Positions 10,574 through 18,900 of a stretch of DNA of 21,754 nucleotides are shown here, piece by piece. Under the pieces are notes generated by a model. It saw only the letters and a program-made list of their open reading frames with translations. It was not told the DNA's origin and searched no databases. The stretch is from positions 1-21,754 of IMG/VR virus record IMGVR_UViG_3300042906_000698; one strand, given 5' to 3'. The stretch is from a virus. The number at the start of each line of letters is the position of its first letter. Positions within the stretch are counted from its first letter, which is position 1. The position numbers were made by a program, and so were the translations under genes.

Positions 10574-12442
10574 TTATTTGTATTGTAAGTTGACTAATTC
10601 TTGGTGTAATCTATCAGAACTAAGTTGTCGCAAAACCATTACATTATCGATAACTTTTTGATCCTTGTAAACTTCTTTAGGTGGATAAAAAGTTGTGTCC
10701 CTTATAGTAAATGAATATAGCTCAAATCCTCTTGGTTGAGTAGCCATCGAGGCAATATCAACACCACTAGCTAAATCATTTGGTTGCACATTTCTATTAA
10801 CCGATGGACCACGTTGTTCTATATTTGATTGCATCATTTCAAAATTTTGTTGCGTCATCATCTCTGATAATGGATTACCAGGACGACTGGTACCACTAAA
10901 AGATGCTACTTGCATAGGAACTTCAACTTCAGTTTGCCGTATTGTAACTCTAGGTTGATACATTGCTACTGTTTGAGGTTGTTGATTGTTATTCAAAGAC
11001 AATCCGTTATTGGTTGAATTGAAACCAAATGAATTGTTATTGACTGTGATTCCTGTTCCAGAACTATACTGGATTGACTGTGTGCTTGATTGTGTTGCCT
11101 GTATGTTTTGAAATGATTGTGTTGTTTGTTGTGTCGATTGTGTGGTTTGTTGTGTTTGATTCAATTGCGTTGCCACTTGCATTGAAGATTGAGTTGTTTG
11201 ACTAGAAAATTGTGCAGCTGCAGCCGCACTTGCTGAACTCATTTCATTCAATGAGGCAATTGTAGATGTAACTGTTGCCTGTGATTGTTGTGTTGAACCC
11301 TCTACAACTTTGGCTGCATTTTGTACGGCCATTTGTTGAGTTGCTTTATCCTTCTCTTGTACAGATTTAATAATACTTAAAGCCTGACTTGTGGTCATTT
11401 TTGGACCATCATTGCTTTTTGCAGGTGATCCACTAGACGTTGGTCCAGAACTTGAAGCCGTTGCAGATTGTTGCGCTACTTGCGGAGGACCTCCAGCGGG
11501 TTGAGGACTTGTGGGTGCGGGACCTGCTTGTGTTGGACTAGGTTGTGCCGGATCCATTTGAGCAACGGATGGGTTTTGATTTACATCTTGAGTTTGCGAT
11601 ACTGGACCCTGTTGTGTAGGTGTAGAAACTTGTTGTGATGGTTGAATCGCAACATTGATAGACTCAGGTAATGATTGTGTAGCAGTAGGCGTTGTATATG
11701 TGGTTGTAGGAATATAAGAAGTTGTAGGACTCAATATTGAATTTTTAATATTGGCTATGGCATATCCTGAACAAGTAGGGCTTGACAATGGATCAGCAAT
11801 ACAAGGATCAGGTTTAACTGAATACTTTAAACTGAAACTAACATTATAAATTTCAGGACCGTAATTACCAGACCAGAAATTATTATCTCTACCTACAAAA
11901 CCTACTTGTGCATTACCAAGGGTTGCTACTGTATATGGTGTTGTAAATGTTTCGCTAAAGTTAAACTGTGTCCAATTATATCGCCTGTTAGTTTGACTTG
12001 TGTAATCATAGTTAGCAACCTGATTACCAGTGCTCCCATACAATTTTACATATGCAGACAAATAGTCTTGCCGGCCATCATCCCAACCGTTACCATTCTT
12101 AGCCATAAAACCAAAATTGAAACCGCTAAGTTGTACACCACTACCACCAATGGACAAAGCCTTGTTTATGCTAACAATTTGATTTAAATCTACAGTACCA
12201 TACGAGAAGTTAATAACACCGTTTGGTCGTACACTAGGATTTGGCCCGCAGTTTCCAGGTTGACCATACTGAAAACACAATTGGTCAACGTACACACCAT
12301 TATTCCATTTACTTGTCGTATCTGTAGGTGTACTACCGTAATTAATTAAATTGCCGGTAGTAGATATATCTTGACTGTTAGAATAACTTGTGAACAAGAA
12401 CGCCGAGAACAGCGCCAATGCCAATTTTCTTATGAGTGTCAT
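10574..12442 (-). CDS. Large secreted protein with Q/S/T/P-rich linker (622 aa)
   Basis: A Sec signal peptide covers about residues 1-23 (LALALFSAFLFTSYSNSQ). Residues 24-215 form a beta-rich domain with paired cysteines (LCFQYGQPGNCG and DPCIADPLSSPTC). Residues 230-480 are low complexity, very rich in Gln, Ser, Thr and Pro, including runs of alanine and TQQTTQS repeats. The C-terminus (480-622) is again ordered-looking. Exported surface or periplasmic adhesin-like architecture; no known family. The signal peptide is encoded within a 65-nt overlap with the upstream gene. An AAGGT ribosome-binding sequence precedes the ATG. Confidence 0.8.
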   Translation of the reverse strand: MTLIRKLALALFSAFLFTSYSNSQDISTTGNLINYGSTPTDTTSKWNNGVYVDQLCFQYGQPGNCGPNPSVRPNGVINFSYGTVDLNQIVSINKALSIGGSGVQLSGFNFGFMAKNGNGWDDGRQDYLSAYVKLYGSTGNQVANYDYTSQTNRRYNWTQFNFSETFTTPYTVATLGNAQVGFVGRDNNFWSGNYGPEIYNVSFSLKYSVKPDPCIADPLSSPTCSGYAIANIKNSILSPTTSYIPTTTYTTPTATQSLPESINVAIQPSQQVSTPTQQGPVSQTQDVNQNPSVAQMDPAQPSPTQAGPAPTSPQPAGGPPQVAQQSATASSSGPTSSGSPAKSNDGPKMTTSQALSIIKSVQEKDKATQQMAVQNAAKVVEGSTQQSQATVTSTIASLNEMSSASAAAAAQFSSQTTQSSMQVATQLNQTQQTTQSTQQTTQSFQNIQATQSSTQSIQYSSGTGITVNNNSFGFNSTNNGLSLNNNQQPQTVAMYQPRVTIRQTEVEVPMQVASFSGTSRPGNPLSEMMTQQNFEMMQSNIEQRGPSVNRNVQPNDLASGVDIASMATQPRGFELYSFTIRDTTFYPPKEVYKDQKVIDNVMVLRQLSSDRLHQELVNLQYK

Positions 12443-13538
12443 CTGCTATTACCTTGTCAAGTGCTGGAATTTTTTCTGGATTTGCTTCCCAAGATGCTTT
12501 AGCTTGAGCACCAATTTGACCTTCATACGGGCAAGGTGTGCCTGCGGCCATCATAGCGTCAAACACTCTACGGTCTTGGCACATAGTAGCAACTGCAGCT
12601 ACTTTCATACCCATATCATAAAGAGTCTTGGACAACTTCAGGCGTTCGCAATTCAGGTCTCTGACAGTACCACCACTAGACACACCAAAAATCTGCGTCT
12701 GAACAGAACCAGAAGTTCCTGTTGAACACAAATCGGTATTTCCACCACTCATCATTGCCGGTGCAACAGCTGTTGGAGGAGGTTGAATAACTTTCTGAGT
12801 GATAGTTGATTCATTTATGTTACGATTCGTCATGTCACCAGAGTTAATGTTTTGGTTAACATTAGCATTTTGGTTAACACTTGTACTGGTACTGGCTGAT
12901 GTTGAAGCATTGATATTACGATTGGTCATATCGCCACTATTCACATTATTGTTTTGGTTAACACTAGTGCTTGTATTAACGTTTGTATTTCTACTATCAC
13001 TGGTTGAAGCATTGACATTGTTGTTATTGTATGTCATTGTACCGGTGTTTTCACTTTTATTGATATTGGTTGATGTACTGGTGCTATTATTGTTATTGTT
13101 AAATGTCTGAGTTCCGCTATTGACGTTGTTGTTTGTGTTTACGCTGGTAGAGGTTGAAGCATTGACATTATTGTTATTGTTGGTCATTGTGCCGCTATTG
13201 ACGTTATTATTGTTAAACGTCTGAGTACCAGAATTTACGTTGTTGTTATTGTTTGTATAAGTGACTGAACCACTCATAACGTTGTTGTTGTTATTGTTGT
13301 TTGTCAGAGTACCGCTATTGACATTGTTATTGTTGTTGGTATTGGTACTTGTACTGCCAACTGTAGTTTGGTTGATATTGGTTATAGTGCCACTGTTAAC
13401 ATTATTTGTGTTAACGGTACTTGTGCTGGTGCTTGTGCTATTTGTGTCTACCAGACTTTTAGTATCATATGTGGTCTGAGCGAAAGCCCCGCCACCAATC
13501 ATAACAAAAAGAAGCGCAGCTATCTTTTTGCGTAGCAT
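12378..13538 (-). CDS. Secreted Asn/Ser/Thr-repeat protein (386 aa)
   Basis: A Sec signal peptide (KKIAALLFVMIGGGAFAQ, residues 4-21) is followed by about 220 residues made of Asn, Ser, Thr, Gly and Val in irregular repeats of the type NNNNVNSGTxT, alternating with NASTSTSVN. The C-terminal 120 residues are a separate four-cysteine domain (DLCS, LNCERL, MCQD, TPCPYEG) ending in a hydrophobic IGIGAVLGVLVHKLF. The repeats could build a beta-solenoid or an amyloid-like stalk; that is inference. AAAAGGAAA precedes the ATG. First gene of the reverse cluster. Confidence 0.8.
   Translation of the reverse strand: MLRKKIAALLFVMIGGGAFAQTTYDTKSLVDTNSTSTSTSTVNTNNVNSGTITNINQTTVGSTSTNTNNNNNVNSGTLTNNNNNNNVMSGSVTYTNNNNNVNSGTQTFNNNNVNSGTMTNNNNNVNASTSTSVNTNNNVNSGTQTFNNNNNSTSTSTNINKSENTGTMTYNNNNVNASTSDSRNTNVNTSTSVNQNNNVNSGDMTNRNINASTSASTSTSVNQNANVNQNINSGDMTNRNINESTITQKVIQPPPTAVAPAMMSGGNTDLCSTGTSGSVQTQIFGVSSGGTVRDLNCERLKLSKTLYDMGMKVAAVATMCQDRRVFDAMMAAGTPCPYEGQIGAQAKASWEANPEKIPALDKVIADDTHKKIGIGAVLGVLVHKLF
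12800..13440 (-). repeat. Asn/Thr/Ser codon repeat tract
   Basis: On the reverse strand this segment is dominated by AAC/AAT codons alternating with GTC AAT AGC GG units (NVNSG) and ACT/AGT tracts. Units are imperfect and vary in the number of Asn codons, consistent with slippage or recombination. It lies wholly inside the secreted repeat protein gene. Confidence 0.75.
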
Positions 13539-13594
13539 TTCTTTTTCCTTTTATGTTTTTGTTTCCTATCAAATGGTTCATTAAACTATATGGG

Positions 13595-13602
13595 TATTTA
13601 TG
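13595..13602 (-). promoter_or_regulatory. Possible T4-type late promoter for the reverse cluster
   Basis: Read on the reverse strand the sequence is CATAAATA, seven of eight positions of the T4 late consensus. It lies about 57 nt upstream of the start codon at 13538. No sigma70 -35/-10 pair is evident for this strand. Confidence 0.3.
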
Positions 13603-13622
13603 CCTCCATTGACTCCACACGC

Positions 13623-13640
13623 TGTTGTTTTGGCACAACA
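13623..13640 (+). other. Stem-loop upstream of promoter (cassette copy 2)
   Basis: TGTTGT at 13623-13628 pairs with ACAACA at 13635-13640 around a six-nt loop, seven nt before a -35 box. The flank CGCTGTTGTTT...GGCTCTTGA is shared with the cassette at 1846-1876. Confidence 0.6.
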
Positions 13641-13647
13641 TAGGCTC

Positions 13648-13676
13648 TTGATTAATTTGACTACATATGTTATACT
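13648..13676 (+). promoter_or_regulatory. sigma70-type promoter for the 13699 operon
   Basis: TTGATT (13648-13653), a 17-nt spacer and TATACT (13671-13676). Here the mRNA has a normal leader with AAGGA before the ATG at 13699. Confidence 0.8.
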
Positions 13677-13698
13677 AGAACATAAACAAGGACTTTAT

Positions 13699-13965
13699 AT
13701 GTCAGATGGAATCTACATACTAAAGACGGCTGATGGTTTTCGTGTTACTTACTCAAAACGATATGATGATTTTGTGACAATTGAAGGCAAGTTGGTTGGT
13801 CTTTCGGTAAATGAATGTTTTGGTTCATGTGAACCTTTACGAACACAGGAAAATGCTATGGATGTGGCACAACGGCTTGCGAGAAAATACCACGAAACCG
13901 ATGATGGTATTTGTTTGATTGAAATAGGTAAAAAACAAACATTTGATGAAATTGTAGGAATTTAA
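13699..13965 (+). CDS. Hypothetical protein (88 aa)
   Basis: Start chosen at MSDGIYILKTADGFRV: an AAGGA lies about eight nt upstream and the promoter lies at 13648-13676, so the longer in-frame start at 13600 would precede the promoter. The product looks alpha/beta, with YILKTADGFRVTYSKRYDDF, a conserved-looking ECFGSCEPL and a helical AMDVAQRLARKYHET. It resembles small conserved T4-type phage proteins of unknown function. One nt separates it from the next gene. Confidence 0.75.
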   Translation: MSDGIYILKTADGFRVTYSKRYDDFVTIEGKLVGLSVNECFGSCEPLRTQENAMDVAQRLARKYHETDDGICLIEIGKKQTFDEIVGI

Positions 13966-13966
13966 A

Positions 13967-15019
13967 ATGGCTACTAGACATTTAAAAATTGAAGAACCAA
14001 AATTTATTAATGAGATGACCACTATTCAATTAATGAATAGTTTAAATTGGTATCATCAGAATAAAGAATATAAAGAAGGTGTTAATTACATCCAAGATTA
14101 TGCCAAGAAGCATAAAATTGAAGGCCGTGTTGATACCTCAAAAAGCATTTTAACATTAGCTTGGGCTTGCCGTCTTGTGATGAACGGAAATGATATTGGT
14201 GAAAAAGGTCGAAACTTTTTAAATGCCGAAATCAGAAATGTCATGCAAAAAGAAGTTGAAGAAGCATCGGTTAAAGTTGATACAACACCGACAGTTTCAA
14301 TTCAGGAAAGATTGCGTGAAAAGGTTGCAGAAATTGCTGGTGACCTTGAAGGTGCTATTGACGATTATATTGAAAATGACTTTGCCCACCCAGCGTCACC
14401 TTTTGCTATTATGCAAGACAGAGCTAAAGGCGTTCATGCACAAAGGTTGATTGAGCAGTTTAAGAAACGCAGGATTGAATTTGATGAAGTGTTACACACC
14501 AAAGATGCTGAAATTAAAGAAGGTTATGGCAACTTTACTAAACCACAACTGAAGAAGATTGTGGCTTTGTGTGATGCTATCATTACTGATGCCATGAAGA
14601 TTGCTGGTGAAGCCAAAGTTAATCGTAAACCACGTAAACGTAAACAAAAATCTGCCGATGAATTGGTGGCTAAGATGAATTACTGCCAAGAGTTTGCAGA
14701 ATTGAAGTTAAAATCGGTTGCACCAAAAGAAGTCATTGGTGCGTTACAAGTTTGGGTATATAATACCAAGACTAGAAAATTAGGTTGTTATCATGCAGAA
14801 GATGCTGGCGGCATTTCAGTCAAAGGGTCATCGCTGTTGAATTTCAATGAGACCAAATCGGTACAGAAGAAACTCAGAAAACCAGAAGTTACTTTGCCTG
14901 AAGTATTGAAAGGTGGCAAAATTTATCTAAGAAGTGCAATAGATAACATTAAAGCTGTAGATTCAGCCTTGACAGGACGTATCAATGGTGATACAATCTT
15001 GGTGCGCTGTATTAAATAA
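13967..15019 (+). CDS. Conserved phage protein of unknown function (350 aa)
   Basis: The first 100 residues are helical (TIQLMNSLNWYHQNKEYKEG). A long helical middle with LREKVAEIAGDLEGAIDDYI follows, then a strongly basic linker (NRKPRKRKQK near residue 219) and a C-terminal beta-rich domain that includes VWVYNTKTRKLGCYHAEDAG and IKAVDSALTGRINGDTILVR. The organisation recalls large conserved hypothetical proteins of T4-type phages; the basic linker hints at nucleic-acid binding. AGGA precedes the ATG. Family not assigned. Confidence 0.75.
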   Translation: MATRHLKIEEPKFINEMTTIQLMNSLNWYHQNKEYKEGVNYIQDYAKKHKIEGRVDTSKSILTLAWACRLVMNGNDIGEKGRNFLNAEIRNVMQKEVEEASVKVDTTPTVSIQERLREKVAEIAGDLEGAIDDYIENDFAHPASPFAIMQDRAKGVHAQRLIEQFKKRRIEFDEVLHTKDAEIKEGYGNFTKPQLKKIVALCDAIITDAMKIAGEAKVNRKPRKRKQKSADELVAKMNYCQEFAELKLKSVAPKEVIGALQVWVYNTKTRKLGCYHAEDAGGISVKGSSLLNFNETKSVQKKLRKPEVTLPEVLKGGKIYLRSAIDNIKAVDSALTGRINGDTILVRCIK

Positions 15020-15027
15020 GGATTATT

Positions 15028-15861
15028 ATGAAGATTGCTGTTTGTTCCGATATTCACCTAGAATTCGGTCCTATTGAATTAGAAAACACCGACAATGCCG
15101 ATGTGCTGATATTGTCTGGTGACATTTGTGTAGCTAAAGACTTGCCTTATAGTGATTCTAAAAAGGGTGGTATAGCTAGAGACTTTTTTAGAATGTGTGC
15201 TTTGAGATTTCCGCATGTACTCTATGTTATGGGTAATCATGAGCATTATAATGGAGATTTTGCCAAGAGTGCCAAGATTATCAAAGAAGAACTTGCTCAA
15301 TATGCTAATGTCCATCTACTTGATAAAGAAATCAAATTGATTGGTGATGTTACCTTTATTGGTGGAACATTGTGGACTGATATGAACAAGGAAGATGGAA
15401 TCACTTTATATCATATGAAAACTATGATGAATGATTTTATGTGTGTAACAAATGCAAACCGAGAAACGTCTTATAAAGATGAAGGTGGAATGAATCATAC
15501 AAGAAAAACTCGCTTTACTCCAGAAGATGCGGTTGAAGACCACAAAAAAATGGTAGGTTACATTAAACAAATTGTTGTTGAGAAGCCTGATGAGAAATTT
15601 GTTGTGGTTGGCCATCATGCGCCAAGTAAAGCTTCTACTCATCCTAGATATATCAAAGAAGAAATTATGAATGGTGGATATAGCTCTGATTTGTCGGAGT
15701 TTATACTAGATAGGCCACAAATTAAATTGTGGACACATGGACATACGCATGAAGAATTCGATTACATGATTGGGTCTACCCGTATTGTTTGCAACCCACG
15801 TGGTTACATTAATTACGAAGACCGTGCTGATAAATTTACTTTAAAAACTGTGGAGATTTAA
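15028..15861 (+). CDS. Calcineurin-like metallophosphoesterase (277 aa)
   Basis: The full motif set of the family is present: D8-I-H10, G-D32, G-N70-H71-E72, GH196-H197 and H237-G-H239-T-H241. These bind two metal ions and hydrolyse phosphoesters. The substrate is unknown; phage members may act on nucleotides or nucleic acids. The spacing of motifs and the 277-residue length are normal for a single-domain enzyme. AAGGA lies before the ATG; the gene is in the operon driven from 13648. Confidence 0.88.
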   Translation: MKIAVCSDIHLEFGPIELENTDNADVLILSGDICVAKDLPYSDSKKGGIARDFFRMCALRFPHVLYVMGNHEHYNGDFAKSAKIIKEELAQYANVHLLDKEIKLIGDVTFIGGTLWTDMNKEDGITLYHMKTMMNDFMCVTNANRETSYKDEGGMNHTRKTRFTPEDAVEDHKKMVGYIKQIVVEKPDEKFVVVGHHAPSKASTHPRYIKEEIMNGGYSSDLSEFILDRPQIKLWTHGHTHEEFDYMIGSTRIVCNPRGYINYEDRADKFTLKTVEI

Positions 15862-15862
15862 A

Positions 15863-16384
15863 ATGGGATACAATTATAGCCGATACGAAGAACTAGTCAC
15901 GATGCTCATGGAAGCTTCATGGCGTGACCCCGAAGATTTGGAAATTGGTAGGGATATTTCAGACCAACCAGAAGTTAAAATTATTTTTGATGGTTATGGT
16001 GATTTAGAAATTGACAATGGTGTTGATGAGTATCAATATAAAGAAGGTGGCAACACCAAGATGGAATCATATGCCATCTTTATTCACAAGGATGCATTAG
16101 AACCTGAGTTTATATTCCCTGAGCATGAGCTGACTCCTTGGGCTTTGATTCATAGACCAAAAGAAGAAATCTGCATCTATGCATGGTATGACGTAGAGAA
16201 TGACATTTGGGATATCTTACCAATTGAAGATAGGCTAGATGAAGATAATACAATGACTGCCGAAGATGTAATGGTAATACTTGAAGGCCTCTATGAGTAT
16301 TATTTTAAACCATGGGAAGGCAAGTTTACGAATGACCCCGAAACTGGTTTGCCTAATTGGCCATTCCCTACCGCCAAACCTTAA
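15863..16384 (+). CDS. Acidic hypothetical protein (173 aa)
   Basis: The product starts MGYNYSRYEELVTMLM and is strongly acidic, with a probable beta-rich centre (VKIIFDGYGDLEIDN, SYAIFIHKDALEPEFIFPEH) and a Pro-rich end (NDPETGLPNWPFPTAKP). GGAGA lies before the ATG, one nt after the phosphoesterase stop. It does not match any family I recognise. Last gene of this operon. Confidence 0.7.
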   Translation: MGYNYSRYEELVTMLMEASWRDPEDLEIGRDISDQPEVKIIFDGYGDLEIDNGVDEYQYKEGGNTKMESYAIFIHKDALEPEFIFPEHELTPWALIHRPKEEICIYAWYDVENDIWDILPIEDRLDEDNTMTAEDVMVILEGLYEYYFKPWEGKFTNDPETGLPNWPFPTAKP

Positions 16385-16413
16385 TTATTGCCTCACTAGT
16401 GATGAATTTGTGA

Positions 16414-16419
16414 TATACT
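16414..16419 (+). promoter_or_regulatory. Extended -10 promoter for the exonuclease gene
   Basis: TGATATACT gives an extended -10 (TG one nt before TATACT); no good -35 at the right distance. A perfect ten-nt palindrome TCACTAGTGA lies about 12 nt upstream. Six nt separate TATACT from the ATG at 16426. Confidence 0.6.
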
Positions 16420-16425
16420 GACTGT

Positions 16426-17274
16426 ATGATTATATTTGATTTTAACCAAGTTGCTATTTCTAATCTGATGGAACAAATCGGTTCGTCTAAGACTGCGGTC
16501 GAAGAAAGTCTGGTTCGCCACATGATTCTTAATAGCTTGCGTACCTATGTGAAGAAGTTTCGTGACTCACATGGGCCAGAAGTTATCATTGCTTGCGACA
16601 ATAAAAAATATTGGCGCCGTGATATCTTCCCACACTATAAAGCCAGTCGGAAGAAAATGCGTGAGGCATCTGGACATGATTGGGTTACTATCTTTGAATG
16701 TTTGAGTAAAATCAAACAAGAATTGAAAGACCATTCTCCATATAAAGTTATTGATGTTGACTCATGCGAAGCTGATGATGTTATTGCTGTATTGGCAACA
16801 AAATACTCAGCTACTCAAAAGGTTATGATTCTGTCAAGTGATAAAGACTTTGCTCAATTGCAAAAGTTTCCTAACGTAGAACAGTATTCACCAATTCTAA
16901 AGAAGTTCATTCGTGAGCCTTTACCTTCAGCTCAACTCAAACAACTTATTATTCGAGGAGACAAAGGCGATGGCATCCCTAATATTCTTAGTGCTGATGA
17001 TTGCTTTATTACTGCGACTAGGCAGAAACCAATAACTGAAGCAAAAATCATTAATTGGATGAATCAGCAACCTTCAGAGTTTTGTAATGAAGATATGATG
17101 AGGAACTATTCTCGTAATGAGAATTTGATTGATTTGACGATGATTCCGTCAACTCTGAAGGTTGCTATACTAGATACCTATGATAACACCAAAGGTAAGA
17201 CTAAACAAGAGTTTATGAACTATCTGATGGTGAATCGACTTAAAAATTTGTTAGAAGTAATTGATGAATTTTGA
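16426..17274 (+). CDS. rnh: T4 RNase H-like 5'-3' exonuclease (FEN/PIN family, 282 aa)
   Basis: Metal-binding acidic residues line up with the FEN family: D5 in IIFDFNQ, D58, E115/D117/D118 in CEADDVIA, D139/D141 in SSDKDFAQL, and D179/D182 in RGDKGDGIPN, the last being the helix-hairpin DNA-binding region. T4 RNase H (about 305 residues) removes RNA primers from lagging-strand fragments at the fork. The sequence is slightly shorter but appears complete. No ribosome-binding site is present; the ATG is at the predicted transcription start, so the mRNA is probably leaderless. Confidence 0.85.
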   Translation: MIIFDFNQVAISNLMEQIGSSKTAVEESLVRHMILNSLRTYVKKFRDSHGPEVIIACDNKKYWRRDIFPHYKASRKKMREASGHDWVTIFECLSKIKQELKDHSPYKVIDVDSCEADDVIAVLATKYSATQKVMILSSDKDFAQLQKFPNVEQYSPILKKFIREPLPSAQLKQLIIRGDKGDGIPNILSADDCFITATRQKPITEAKIINWMNQQPSEFCNEDMMRNYSRNENLIDLTMIPSTLKVAILDTYDNTKGKTKQEFMNYLMVNRLKNLLEVIDEF

Positions 17275-17292
17275 TATAACCCACTTGAGAAC

Positions 17293-17724
17293 ATGATGAG
17301 CTCTGAAAAACTATACTCCGAAATTTTTGAAGATTTCGATAAATGCAAAAACAAAGAAGAACGTATTGGCGTGTTACGGAAGAATTTTCATCCACGCTTT
17401 GCTGAATTCTTGCAAATGGCATTTCACCCAAATATTGAATTTGATGTACCAATCCCGAATTACAGACCGGCAACTGAACCTGCTGGTTTGAATTTCTCGT
17501 ATATTGATACTGAGATTTCTAAGATGTATCGATTCATTAAAGGTCATCCAAAACGACCTGAAGGATTGACACCACATAAACAAACTAGTATTCTGTTGGT
17601 CATTCTAGAATCACTACATAAAGACGAAGCTGAACTGCTTGTTAAATTGTTCAAAAAAGATTTAGGTGTAAAATACCTAACATTGAATCTTGTTAAAGAA
17701 GCATATCCAACTTTAAACATTTAA
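17293..17724 (+). CDS. DUF6433-like conserved T4-type phage protein (143 aa)
   Basis: The product opens with a helical FYTEI-like region (KLYSEIFEDFDKCKNKEER), then VLRKNFHPRFAEFLQMAFHP, VPIPNYRPATEPAGLNFSYI and RFIKGHPKRPEGLTPHKQTS. The PNYRPA.EPAGLN and HP.RPEGLT segments are what I remember of a family (DUF6433) found widely in T4-type cyanophages and relatives; no function known. An ATGATG start gives two options (17293, 17296). It lies 18 nt after the exonuclease, suggesting a replication-associated role by context only. Confidence 0.7.
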   Translation: MMSSEKLYSEIFEDFDKCKNKEERIGVLRKNFHPRFAEFLQMAFHPNIEFDVPIPNYRPATEPAGLNFSYIDTEISKMYRFIKGHPKRPEGLTPHKQTSILLVILESLHKDEAELLVKLFKKDLGVKYLTLNLVKEAYPTLNI

Positions 17725-17725
17725 A

Positions 17726-18151
17726 ATGAAATTTGTTGTTGTGACGGGTGGGTTTGATCCCATCCATTCTGGTCATATTGAATATATACGTGAAGCTGCC
17801 AAGCTTGGTGATGTGTTGATTGTTGGTGTAAATTCTGATGAATGGTTGACTCGTAAAAAAGGTAAACCATTTATGAATTGGAATGAACGATCCATTATCG
17901 TTAATGAATTGCGACACGTTGATTTTGTTTTGAAGTTTGATGACTCTGATGATTCTGCTTGTAGTTTATTAGAAGACTTGAAAAGAAGCTGGATTGGTAA
18001 AGGTGATGAGATTATCTTTGCAAATGGTGGTGATAGAAACAACACAAACAACCGTGAAGTTAAAGTTGAAGGTATAACATTTGTATATGGAGTTGGTGGC
18101 TCAAATAAAATGAATTCATCATCCGATATTTTGAAAGCGTGGAAAGAATGA
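17726..18151 (+). CDS. Cytidylyltransferase-like nucleotidyltransferase (141 aa)
   Basis: The HxGH signature H14-S-G-H17 sits after a Rossmann first strand (FVVVTGGFDPIHSGHIEY). VGVNSDEWLTRKKG and IFANGGDRNNTN follow, as in the C-terminal domain of HldE/RfaE and in glycerol-phosphate cytidylyltransferase. The usual ISST motif is degenerate (MNSSSDIL). The family joins NTP and a sugar- or polyol-phosphate. It starts one nt after the preceding stop and overlaps the glycosyltransferase start (ATGA), so it probably supplies an activated sugar or polyol. Confidence 0.82.
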   Translation: MKFVVVTGGFDPIHSGHIEYIREAAKLGDVLIVGVNSDEWLTRKKGKPFMNWNERSIIVNELRHVDFVLKFDDSDDSACSLLEDLKRSWIGKGDEIIFANGGDRNNTNNREVKVEGITFVYGVGGSNKMNSSSDILKAWKE

Positions 18152-18900
18152 AAGTAGCAGTAATAACTCCTACAATTGGTTCAGAGTATTTGCAACAATG
18201 CATTAACTCTGTAGATAAACAAACTTATGAAAATTTAACCCATTACATTTTTGTTGATGGTGCTCAGTACGAGGAAAAGGTCAATGATACAATTCAAGGC
18301 GCTACCAAAGTCAAAACCATCCGTCTTGAGGAGAATGTTGGTAAAGGTTGGTATGGCCACAGGGTTTACTCCGCTTGTTCTTTTCTTGTTAATGCTGATG
18401 TAATTTGTTATTTGGATGAGGACAATTGGTTTGACAGTTGCCATGTAGAAAAACTTGTCAAGAAAATTCAAGCTGGAAATGATTGGGCATATTCTTTAAG
18501 GAAAATTTATGATAAAGATGCAAACTACCTCTTTGAGGACAACTGTGAAAGCCTTGGTAAATGGCCTGTATATTTTGATGACCAAGTATTCCATATTGAT
18601 ACCTCAAGTTTTGCTGTTAAGCGTGACGTTGCTGCTCGCATCGGGCATGCTTGGTATGGCCAATGGGGCGCAGATAGGCAATTCTTTGCTAACTTGAAAC
18701 AACACTTTCCAAGATTTGAATGCTCTAACACACATACACTTTGCTATCGTTTAGATGGTAATGATAATTCTGTTAAATCAGATTTCTTTGTTGGTGGTAA
18801 TGAAAAGATGGAAGCAAAATATGGAAAAGATTTTCCATGGAAAAAACAAAACAACTTCCATAAGATTCAAATTGCACCAGGTATTGTGATTGTAGAATGA
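18148..18900 (+). CDS. Family 2-type glycosyltransferase (250 aa)
   Basis: Start chosen at MKVAVITPTIGSEYLQQCI, overlapping the upstream stop as ATGA; an upstream GTG at 18139 is in frame but less likely. It has the GT-A opening (VITPTIGS..L..CI.S), a YIFVDGA strand, the DxD-like L89-D90-E91-D92 in VICYLDEDNW, and an acceptor-side GADRQFFANL. The enzyme would transfer a nucleotide-activated sugar; substrate and acceptor are unknown. It is a soluble protein without transmembrane helices. Confidence 0.82.
   Translation: MKVAVITPTIGSEYLQQCINSVDKQTYENLTHYIFVDGAQYEEKVNDTIQGATKVKTIRLEENVGKGWYGHRVYSACSFLVNADVICYLDEDNWFDSCHVEKLVKKIQAGNDWAYSLRKIYDKDANYLFEDNCESLGKWPVYFDDQVFHIDTSSFAVKRDVAARIGHAWYGQWGADRQFFANLKQHFPRFECSNTHTLCYRLDGNDNSVKSDFFVGGNEKMEAKYGKDFPWKKQNNFHKIQIAPGIVIVE

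Noticed and set aside
12800-13440. CRISPR-like or tandem-repeat array
   Set aside because: Units are irregular, codon-phased and inside a reading frame with a signal peptide; no constant repeats and spacers.
12799-13479. Forward-strand Leu/Val-rich ORFs that look like membrane proteins
   Set aside because: They are antisense shadows of the Asn/Thr repeat codons of the reverse-strand secreted protein.
13600-13698. Longer N-terminus for the 13699 gene
   Set aside because: It would begin upstream of a good sigma70 promoter and lacks a ribosome-binding site.
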